This document shows, one piece after another, positions 31,333 through 40,330 of a stretch of DNA of 64,000 bases. The stretch spans positions 14,629,106 through 14,693,105 of the forward strand of contig OZ023196.1 in assembly GCA_963995505.1 (NCBI GenBank), given 5' to 3'. Made by a program: the position numbers and the translations under genes. The DNA is from Hypericum androsaemum. Lineage: Eukaryota > Streptophyta > Magnoliopsida > Malpighiales > Hypericaceae. How positions within the stretch are numbered: the first letter of the stretch is position 1; every line of letters starts with the position of its first letter. A model generated the notes under the pieces. That model was not told the origin of the DNA, ran no database searches, and saw only the letters and a program-made list of their open reading frames with translations.

Positions 31333-32144
31333 TAGGACTTAGCATTCGGATAATCCAAATCTAAACTACCCGAATTTGAATTGTGAATTATCTGATATCC
31401 GAATTTTTTTGGATACGGATTCGGATCATCTGAGTTATCCAATTTATAATTTCATTCAAATCAAAATTAACAACAAAACCAAATAATTAACAAATACAAC
31501 AGTATTATCAACGTCTAATTCATGAATATGCATTACAACATTATCATTCAAGCCAAAACAAAAACCTATGAGAGTAAGAACAATCTCTCTAGCGGTGGCA
31601 GAGAAGTCACATGAGCCATAGCTTTCTTGTGGAAGTAGTTGTTGAAGGCGTAGGAGGCGTGGTCTTGGTTGGTGCTCTTCAAGAAGCACAACCCATTTGC
31701 AGCGCCTGGGTGCTCGCATCGCTTTGAGCCACACACGAGCTCTTGTTCCCTCCTGCTCCTGCATCCCGATGATACAATGGCGGTGGTGTTGCTGGTTTAT
31801 AGGGGCAAGAAGAAGGGAGCAAATAGTGAAGATAAGGCCAGCGGCGGGACTCGGGAGCATGAGTTGTGCAAGTGGGATTGGGACTTGGGACAAGTTTTAG
31901 GGTTTCAAAGAAATTTTTTCCCTTCGAGGGCGAGTCCCTTTTGGTGCTGAGGTATAAAGAAAGGATAGTATACGGACTAAAGTTACTTTCCTAGCCCAGG
32001 CCCAATAACGTTCGGATAGTTCAGATAATCCGAACTCATATTTTTACTCTCTGAATCCGACCTAAAAAATTTAGATAATTTAAATCCGAATCCGAAAAAA
32101 ATTTCGGTTTCAAATTCAGACATCAGATTAAATGTTCACTCTTG
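31333..32144. mobile_element. hAT-like non-autonomous element
   Basis: The left end TAGGACTTAGCATTCGGAT and the right end, inverted CAAGAGTGAACATTTAAT, are variants of the TAGgg(t/c)gaRCATTC terminus also seen at 58740-59619. Subterminal regions are rich in short inverted (T)CCGAA/TTCGGA words, as is usual for these elements. No clean 8-bp target duplication was found. The interior shows no domain. Confidence 0.5.
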
Positions 32145-32149
32145 CTCCA

Positions 32150-32660
32150 AGTGATTGAACAAAAAAAGAAGAGAGAAAGTTGAGATGGTATTATTGATGG
32201 CGGTGTATCTATGGTGAATGTGGAGCTGGTAGAGTCGGTTTGGTTTCTCAAGTTCTCATGGTTCTTCATGGGGCAATATTTCATCAAGATGGAGTTTGTT
32301 AAAGTTTAGATGGAACTTCATGGTTCATCTACGGGATGATTTCTCTCCAAAGTGGAGATTTTTAGAGATGTCGAGAAATTGAAGAGGAAATGATTTGAGG
32401 GCTTATTTTCTATTCTATTCGGACTAGGTTTTGGACTACTAATTTGACCTAGACAGCTTACTTGATGTACACAAGTTTGCCTATATAAATGCATGTTACC
32501 CTAAGGTTTTGTATGGCTTTGTGGCTTTAAAACTCATCAATAAAAGTTTTCATTTCTCTTCGTGGACGTAAGTATTAGACCGAACCACATAATTTCTTAT
32601 GTCTACATTTTTTGCAGGTTTTGTTGTCTTGGTCGCTGAATTCCTAGCACTCCTCTTTAC
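32150..32660 (+). mobile_element. Probable LTR fragment of a Copia-type retrotransposon
   Basis: The block has a TATA box with ATATAAATGCATG (about 32478), an AATAAAAG polyadenylation-like signal (about 32540), then GACCGAACCACATAA and a T-rich U5-like segment, an arrangement typical of plant Copia LTRs. Ends are not defined and no second LTR or coding region is present. Confidence 0.35.
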
Positions 32661-32664
32661 TAAC

Positions 32665-33309
32665 ACTAATCAATGAATTCCATCATCTCCTTCACCTCGT
32701 CTCCTCCTCTCTAACTAAAAGCTACGATTTTATTTTCTTATTTTCTCTTTTGACCCTTTTAATTTTATCTTTTTCTGTAAATTAATTTATCCCTAAAAGA
32801 CAACAACAAACCAACCAACAACCATATATCGGAGCCCCGCGTCATCATCACCCTCAGAAGCTCCGAGGACTCCGAGGTCGACGATGGACCCAAAGAGAGA
32901 GAGAGAGAGAGAGAGAACGGTACCTGAGCTTCGGGCGTCGACGGTTGGGCGATCCCGTCGGCGAGGAAGTCGTGATTCGTGAAAGAGGGGAAAAAATTAG
33001 GCTCGGTCGTTCTCTCTCTTAGTCTTCTGTCGATTCAGTATGGGGTGAGAGAGGAAAATAATCCCGAACAAGTTGGCCCATTTTTGTCATTTTCCTTATT
33101 TTTTGATCAAAACTTTACGAACCTAAAATTTTTGGGTCAGATTTCCGTATGAACCGCCTGGTTTGACCAGCTTTTAAGAGGTTCGTAAAGTTGACGTTTC
33201 AACGAGCAAACCTGGTACCCCTTCTTACCGAATTGCAATTCGACCGGTCGGACCATATATTTAAAAACCTTGCCAAAAGCAAGTACAACCCCATACACAA
33301 TTTTTTAAA
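32665..33309. other. Remainder of the first insertion into copy A
   Basis: Contains a (GA)n tract at about 32895-32917 and a segment with GGTTTGACC and GACCGGTCGGACC words. The insertion ends near GCCAAAAG (33273); GCCAAAA also stands at its left border (31173), a possible target duplication. Confidence 0.4.
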
Positions 33310-34432
33310 GGGCAAATTATGCTAACGTCCCTGTGGTTTGGTTTTTCTCTCTCTCAGGTCCCTGCATTTCTAAAATCCATGTTGATGTCCCCCGTGTTTG
33401 GTTTTAGATACTCTAGGGTCTCTGGCTAACGTTAGCAACTATTTTTTCTTTTTTCATTGAAATGACAAAAATATCCTTAAAAAAATAAATAATGTCCTTT
33501 CTCTCCCCCACCTCCTTCCTTCCTGGTAGGCACCAAACCCAGAACAAGAATAATTTCTTGTACATCAACTAACTTCTCTTTAAGTAAACTTTTAGGATCT
33601 TCGAGCAAAGAAAGAGGATGCGAGTGGACGAATTTCTCCCATTAAATCACAGAGTAATTTATTGTACGAACATAATAATTAGGAAAAGAATAAAAAAATG
33701 CCTAGTCCTCCTCGTCGTCAGTGAGGAACTTGCCGGTTCTGGGATTCAAAGTGGCGAAGGAGAAGAAGGCAACATTGAACAAGACGAGAGGTTCAATCTC
33801 CGAACTTAAGGATGATGGGCGATGACGAGGATCCCTAAGCCTAGGAACAACATCGACTTTATTTGCTTCAATCTGAGGAGTAGCGTATTAGCAGTGGGGT
33901 GGAGCTTGAGGACGACAGAGAGAGGCGACATCGGTTCTGGTTGTTGGAATTAGGGTTTGGAGGCGACAGCGAACCTGCTCCGTGCATCGGCAGAGGTGCT
34001 TCGACCTTAGAGGTGCGCCTAGCATTGGTCGATGCTGCCGCCGCCGCGTTGTTCATCGAACAAGGAGATCTCAATTCGTCATTTTCTTGCGGTTAATTTA
34101 ATTTCCATTCTTGTTGTTATAATTCGGGCTCTAATTGGGTTAAAAATCTGTGTTATTGAATCATTTTCTCGCGGTGGTTGTTCTTGGTTGGTTGGTGTTC
34201 TTAGTTAGTGTTCTTGGTGTTCAATAGGTTGAAGAAGGTAAGTTTTTCACTTTTTTGTTTAAGGACATTTTGGTCATTTCTGTGAAAAAATTGAAAATAA
34301 GGACGCATGATGTCAGCGAGGAACCCGAGAGTTTCTAAAACCAAATACGGAAGACGTCAGCATGGATTTTAGAAATATAGGGACCCGAGAAGGAGGGAGA
34401 CCAAACTACAGGGACCTGAGCGTAATTTGCTC
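33310..34432. mobile_element. Non-autonomous TIR transposon, 1.12 kb, 8-bp TSD
   Basis: Termini are GGGCAAATTATGCTAACGTC (left) and, inverted, GAGCAAATTACGCTCAGGTC (right), with TIR similarity continuing through GTCCCTGTRGTTTGG. TTTTTAAA at 33302-33309 and 34433-34440 is the 8-bp target duplication. Copy B has the site with one TTTTTTAAA run and no insert (near 38195-38203). The interior (33600-34100) is GC-richer and has no recognised domain. Confidence 0.85.
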
Positions 34433-35084
34433 TTTTTAAAATACTAAACTAACAAACATAAACATCTAGTGGGACCTACCCACAATCCCAAAACGTCAAA
34501 ATTGACTATTAAATATCACCGGGCAGTGAATAAATTGTTCTTACATAGTCAATAAATATGAAAATTCCAAGTCAGATCTAACAAATAAATCATACACATA
34601 CTTAAAGTAACAAACAAAAGAATGCTCTTTGACCCAAAAAAAAAACAAAAGAATGCTCGATCCACTTTAAATAAGTACGAGTATGACAGTACTACCAGCG
34701 AGGGAGGTACACCCATCCCACGTGACAAAAGTTACTCGTCATCTCGCATGGGATTTAACGAAAGCAAGACGTTGGCGTTGCTGACTCCAGGAAACTTCCT
34801 CGAAATTTCCCGCCCTCTTCTCCTTCCTCAACCCCAACAACCACCAAGCTCACCTTTATCTCTCTCTCTCCCTCCCGGTGCTTATAAATTTCAAACCCTA
34901 GACACCGTACGCTCTTTTAGCGCCTTTGCCGGATCCCGCCTTTCTCGGTGGGGCTTTATATCGCCGGTTGGGACCAGATTGGGTCCTGGGCACAATTTCC
35001 AGTACTATTCTGGTAGGGATAGAATGGGTAAAAAGGGCGGAAAATATTAAGGTGGGATGCGCGTGTCTCATTGTCGTTTATCTC

Positions 35085-35675
35085 TCCAATATATATATCA
35101 TTTAATTTAATTAGTCGTACAAATTAATATAATCATTCGTACTATTTAATATAACGAGTATAATATTTGATATAATCTGATATACTATTTAATATATTCG
35201 GACATACCATTTAATTTAATCGCATTTAATATAACAGGTCGTACCATTAAATATAACTGGACGTATTATTTAATATATTCGGCTGTACCATTTAATTTAA
35301 CCAGACATACCATTTAATTTAACCGGTCGTACCATTTAATATAAGTGGATATACCGTTCAATATAATCGGGCATACCATTTGATATTGTCGGACATACCA
35401 TTTAATTTAACCAGACATAATATTTAATATAACCGGTCGTACAATTTAATCATAACATCACGAACCATTTAATCATAACATCGCGAACCATTTAATCATA
35501 ACATCGCGAACCATTAAATCATAACCGGACATACTATTTAATATAACCGGTCGTACAATTTAATCATAACACCACGAACCATTAAATGATAACATCGCGA
35601 ACCATTAAATGATAACATCGCGAACCATTAAATCATAGCATCGCGAACCATTAAATCGTAACATCGTGAACCACT
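35085..35675. repeat. Minisatellite of ~25 units of 22-23 bp inside the Pack-MULE
   Basis: Units share CATTTAATATAA followed by CCGGTCGTAC or a relative (CGGACATAC, CATCGCGAAC). Variants cluster: CCGGTCGTAC/CAGACATAC types on the left, CATCGCGAAC types on the right, showing stepwise local duplication. It lies between the left terminus and the captured gene fragment. Confidence 0.9.
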
Positions 35676-35689
35676 CGCAGGATGGATGC

Positions 35690-36215
35690 TATTAATCCCA
35701 TTACAAGCGGAGGAGGAAGAAGAATAACGCCGCTTTTCGGTCCTAGCCACGCACTCCCTCAACCTCTTCAGCACCACACGCATCTCCGCCGCGTTCTTCC
35801 CCATCCTCTCCTTCACCAGCCTTGCCTTCTCTCCATCTCCCGCTCCCACTCTCTCACCCCTGCGCAAAAAGAAGCCCCAGGGGCATAATCATCAATTCCC
35901 CTCCCCCAGCCACTAAAAAGAACATTCGCGAACTCGATTCAAGTTTCAAAATGGTAACGCACCTTGAGCGGCGGGATTCGAGGGCCCGGGATCAGAGATG
36001 GTGTCGTTGGGACGGCAGGCGGAGAGGAGGGAGGATATGGTGGAGGTGAGGAGACCGGGGAGGGTGGCGCGGGCCTCCAGAAGCTCTGCCACCATTTGCT
36101 TGACTTCAGTCTCGATCTTGTCCAGATCTTCCTCTTCGACTTCGACGCCGTGAGACGTCCCCCTCGCTTATCGCAAAGTAGTGGCTCACCTTCGTAACGC
36201 CGTTTCCCATCTAAC
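35690..36215 (-). pseudogene. Captured two-exon gene fragment in the Pack-MULE
   Basis: On the minus strand, 36155-35966 reads GVEVEEEDLDKIETEVKQ, MVAELLEARATLPGLL and TSTISSLLSACRPND, up to NPAAQ, then a GTGCGT donor. After a ~100-bp intron-like gap ending TTTGCGCAG (about 35865), a second block reads ARLVKERMGKNAAEMRVVLK, RLRECVARTEK. Both are helix-rich and look like real protein, but the two blocks do not join in one frame as they stand, so the copy is probably broken. I do not recognise the donor gene. Amphipathic, possibly coiled-coil. Confidence 0.6.
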
Positions 36216-36966
36216 GATCTTTTTGCAACTTAACTTCAACTTTTAGGACTGTGTATCTTGTAAGAAGAAGAGGAGAGAGGAAGAAGGAGAAGAGGAAGAA
36301 GGAGAAGAGGAAGAAGAGAGGGAGGGGATGACGGAGGCAGAAAGAGAGAGAGAGAGAGAGGAGTGTTAACTTCAAAAGCCCTAGGATTTGGGGGAGAGAG
36401 TGGCTAATAAGAGAGTGTTAAAGTACCAAATTACCCAACTTAATATTGATCGTTAAATCTGTATTTTTTTTAATTTACATGATCTAATGGCTCCTATTTT
36501 ATCCAGATTGGTCCTGGCTATTTTTTCAAGTCTAGGACCCAATCCGCTCCCTCGCCGGTTTTCCTCCCCTCCCGCCATTTGTACATACCTGATTTCTCGA
36601 TTTTTTTAATTAAAATAAATAGAAATAGAAAGCCAGTTCGTTCCTAACAGAAGCACAACTATCACCCTCCCCGCCATGCGTGCTCCGCCGTTTTTTTTTA
36701 AATAATAATAATAATAACAATAATTATAATTATTATTGTTATTTGTCTCTCTCTCTCTTTATAACGGAAAAAGTCTCCGATCCTAACACGGTTTCTTCTT
36801 TGTGGCCGTTGCCTCTCAACCGCTCGTCTCCCTTTCTTCTTCATTCTAATTTTTTTTTCTTTCTTTTTTTTTTCCTCATTGAAACTTGCTGTTTTAGCAC
36901 TAAGAAATAGAGGAGAAAAAAATAGGGAGAGAGGATATAGAGTGAGTATAGATTAAGGAGGGAGGA

Positions 36967-37089
36967 ATGAGCGCCCGCTCTACAAATGAATCGGAGTCCT
37001 CGCAGCGGGATGTAGAGGCCGGGAAGAGTGCACTGGGCCGAAGCGAGAAGGACGAGGAGCTCGGGGAGAGTGCACTGGGCCAAAATTAG
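36967..37089 (+). pseudogene. Truncated duplicate of Ca2+-ATPase exon 1
   Basis: A 40-codon frame starts [19 protein letters not shown] and matches the start of the intact gene at 40234 ([20 protein letters not shown]) with a two-codon deletion and a few substitutions. The match ends after ...GRSEKDEE; then GESALG and a nearby stop follow, where the GAGAGTGCACTGGGCC string is repeated. The leader upstream is also duplicated, so it may still be transcribed, but it lacks the calmodulin-binding region and everything after. Confidence 0.85.
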
Positions 37090-37937
37090 TTGGTCTTTCA
37101 GCAACAGCAATGTATTGCTTTTCTATCCATTGTGGTTACAGCTTGAAGTTGAATTTTCAACACTTTGTATAAGCAGAGATGGAGCCAAAAAATTTTGAGA
37201 GTGGGACAATATAACTTGATAATGGTACATATTAGTATTTTGATTTCAATTTTTAGGTAGATTAATTTTTTTTGGAGTTAATTTTTAATTTTAGTGAGGA
37301 CATACATTAAAAAATATACTAATTATCAAATAAAAAAAATTAAGTACGGGCAATTGTTCCGCTCCTCTAAACGTGGCGCCGCCCAGTATAAGGGTGTAAA
37401 TTAATCTCTTTCTGCTGCAAGAAGCTTAGTGTCGTTTGTTTGCTGCATCGTTTGTTTGTTGAATTTTAAATGATCTTGATGGTTTGCTAAGTGTTTACAC
37501 ATTACAATTTATCCTTGAGATGAATAACAAGATTTTATTTTTTATTTTTTATGAACTCAACCAAGAACTTCATAATTTAGTTACTTGAGTTGGTGGCAGT
37601 GCCCTTTTTACTGGGCAGTACTAATGCTTGGATTTTCATGATGCAGATGAATCATCCTACGTATATAAGCTTGATTGAAAAAGATAAAAATAATGGCTCT
37701 CGTGTGTTGAATTTCTGGAAATGGGAGGAGAAGATGGGGACTAAAGAGAGGGAGAAAGGTGAGAGGAGAGAGGGACGGGGATGGAGAAGGATTTGGGATA
37801 TTTTGGTAATTTTATATTATAATTTAACTGAATTTGTGACTTAAATTATTTAATTTTTTAAAATTCATGAACTAACTTACTAATGAAAAGACCTTTCAGT
37901 ACATTATATCAAAACTTAGGAATTTGTCAATTTTTTT
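37090..37937. other. Spacer between the two promoter copies
   Basis: AT-rich. 37170-37390 contains GATGGAGCCAAAAAATTTTG and a matching GGCGCCGCCC end, reminiscent of a degenerate repeat. No gene recognised; an open frame at 37590-37844 has no domain. Confidence 0.35.
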
Positions 37938-40330
37938 AATATAAAAAACAACATAACGATGTGATGAATTTTTTTTGTTGTTGTCGAATTTTAATATTTT
38001 TGTATTTCTAGGTTTTAAATTCAGAAGTTTCCAATAAAATTTTAGATTATGCCAAAGTATTAGGACTAGTTAGTAATTTTTTTCAATTGGAATGGAAAGC
38101 GATAGTACTCAGTCGTCAGTATTTCACTCCAACTTTATTATTATTTTTAGAAGATATCCGATGTTCCAAAAAAAAGTACAACCCGTACACAATTTTTTAA
38201 ATACTAAACTAACAAACATAAACATCCGGTGGGACCTACCCACACTCGAAATACCCCAAAACGTCAAAATTGACTATTAAATATCACCCGCCAGTTCAAT
38301 AAATATGAAAATTCTAAGTCGGATCCAACAAATAAATCATACACATACTTAAAAGAAAAAATTATTATTAAACTTCTGGTATTTGACATATTTGCCTCTC
38401 ACCCCCGTATTTCAAAAATTAATTAAAAACTCTTCATAGTTTGGCAAAATTATACTATCAGAACCCTCACTGATGTCATTCGATGTCATCGATCAATTTT
38501 TTAAGTAAATGACTTATATACCCTTACAAAAATTAATAAAAAATAATAAACTAATTAAATGCAAACCCCGACGAGTACTTCCTCCTGCCAGACTTCTCCC
38601 CCTTCCCGGACCCTTCCCTGCCGGAGATCCCCAAGTTCATTCCGACGAGTACTTCCTCCTTGCCACTCCCTGGTGTCGCTCATCATCGCTCGACTATCCC
38701 TGGGTCAAATCCAAGAGTGGGAAGAGGAGATGGGGCGTCATGGGTTCGAGGGACCCACCAGCCACAGTGATGTCGGGGGTCGGGGAAGTGAAGATCTGAG
38801 CGGCAATGCTTCTATTTTGGTCTTCTAGGTAACATATCATCGAGCACTGTCCCGGCCACCTCCCCCGGCATCCATCGTCGCTGCGGTAACTGCCAACCTC
38901 CGCCTCCACTCTGCTCTTCCTCTTCGTCCCCAACTTTTCGAGGAAAGAGTTGAGAGCATCGGCGAAGAATGTGGGAGACAGAGGAGTCGTCGGTGCTTCA
39001 ATAGGTCACCCTCATCTCCGCCGATGACGCCGGTGTTTCGTCAGTGCTTTAATGGGTCACGATCTGCTGCTCCGATTCGCTTCCATTTCCTCAAAATTAT
39101 GTCGGCGAAGCAATTTTTATTGGAAAATTTAGTTCAATTAAGAAAACCCCCAAAGCACCGACCTGGAACTTGGGTTGCCGGAGGAGGAAAATTTTGATTA
39201 ATTGATTTGTTTGGTTTCAGTTTGATTTTAATTTTGATGGAAGAAGAAGGAGGACGATGAAGATGGGTTGCCGGAGATGGAGGGGTTGGGTCGAAGAAGA
39301 CAACTTAGAGGTATAATGGTCATTTGAGTAATAAAATAATAATATCTTGACCATTGACGTCAGCATGGGACCTCAGAAAATAATTTCTCCAAACTACGAG
39401 ATTTTTAATTGATTTTTGAAATATAGAGAATAAAAGACGAATATGTCAAATATCGAGAATCTGACAATAATTTTCTCTTAAAAGTATCAAACAAAAGAAT
39501 GATTGAGAATATTCGACTTTAAATAAGTATCAGTATGACAGTACTACCGGCGAGGGAGGCACACTCATCCCACGTGACAAAAGTTACTCGTCATCCCGCA
39601 TGGGATTTAACGAGAGCAAGACGTTGGCATTGCTGACTCCAGGAAACTTCCTCGAAATTTCCCGCGCTCTTCTCCTTGCTCAACCCCAACAACAACCAAG
39701 CTCACCTTTATCTCTCTCTCTTCCCCGGTGCTTATAAATTCCAAACCCTAGACACCGTCCGCTCTTTTGGCGTCTTTGCTGGATGGATCCCGCCGCTCTC
39801 TCGGTGAGCTTTATATCGCCGGTTTTTCTCTCCCTCCCGCCATTTGTACGTACCTGATTTCTCGATTCTTTTTTAATTTAAAATAATTAGAAATAGAAAG
39901 CCAGTCGTTCCAAACAGAAGCACAACTATCACCCTCCCGCCTTGCGTGCTCCGCCGTTCATTTTTTGTAATAATAATAACAACAATAATAATTATTATTG
40001 CTACTGTTTTTTTCTCCCTCTTTATAACGGAAAAAGTCTCGGATCCGAACTCGGTTTCTTCTTTGTGGCCGTCCCTTGGTTTGCTCTCAACTGTCTCGTC
40101 TCCCTGTCTTCTTCTTTCTAAATTTTTTTCTTTCTTTTTTTTTTCTCACTGCGACACCGTTTTGTTTTAGCACTAAGAAATAGAGGAGAAAAATAGGGAG
40201 AAGATATATAGAGTGAGTATATATTAGGGAGGAATGAGCGCCCGCTCTACAAATGAGCCGGAATCGGAGTCCTCGCAGCGGGACGTAGAGGCCGGGGAGA
40301 GTGCACTGGGCCGAAGCGAGGAGGAGGAGC
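37938..40330 (+). repeat. Downstream copy (B) of the duplicated promoter/exon 1, attached to the intact gene
   Basis: Aligns with copy A: 37938-38355 with the A blocks at 30955-31180 and 33273-34620, 39477-39830 with 34600-34979, and 39830-40330 with 36561-37060. Contains one insertion (38356-39484) absent from A. Upstream of the intact gene it holds a (C)TTTATAACGG motif (40020) and T-rich leader. Confidence 0.88.
38356..39476. mobile_element. Non-autonomous TIR transposon, 1.12 kb, 8-bp TSD
   Basis: CTTAAAAG stands at 38348-38355 and 39477-39484, a perfect 8-bp target duplication. Termini AAAAAATTATTATTA and inverted AGAAAATTATTGTCA are imperfect TIRs; inner similarity (ATTTGACATATT, TTTCAAAAAT(T/C)AATTAAAAA) runs about 150 bp. 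The empty site is in copy A near 34600 (ACTTAAAGTAACAAAC). The GC-rich interior (38560-38940) reads NPDEYFLLPDFSPFPDPSLP on the plus strand and may be captured host coding DNA; I do not recognise it. Confidence 0.88.

Larger units (their letters stand above)
34980..36551. mobile_element. Pack-MULE (Mutator-like), 9-bp TSD
   Basis: The left end GGGACCAGATTGGGTCCTGG pairs with the inverted right end GGGAGCGGATTGGGTCCTAG (17 of 20 identical). TCGCCGGTT at 34971-34979 and 36552-36560 is a perfect 9-bp target duplication, the hallmark of Mutator-like elements. Copy B has the unoccupied TCGCCGGTT near 39814-39823. The 1572-bp element holds a minisatellite and host-like gene fragments but no transposase, which is the definition of a Pack-MULE. 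Confidence 0.88.
30955..37060 (+). repeat. Upstream copy (A) of the duplicated Ca2+-ATPase promoter and exon 1, with insertions
   Basis: Blocks of A align with copy B (37938-40330) in the same order and strand: 30955-31180 (e.g. GTATTTCTAGGTTTTAAATT), 33273-33309, 34441-34979, and 36561-37060 (leader and first codons). Between them A carries three insertions absent from B: 31181-33272, 33310-34440 and 34980-36560. Removing these leaves about 1.3 kb, the size of B without its own insertion. Confidence 0.88.

Noticed and set aside
34622..35050. 142-codon plus-strand frame
   Set aside because: It straddles the duplicated promoter and the left end of the Pack-MULE, so it is a chance frame; no leader or domain.
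35085..35675. CRISPR-like regular repeat array
   Set aside because: Units are directly adjacent without unique spacers, the units themselves vary, and the context is a plant transposon. It is a minisatellite.
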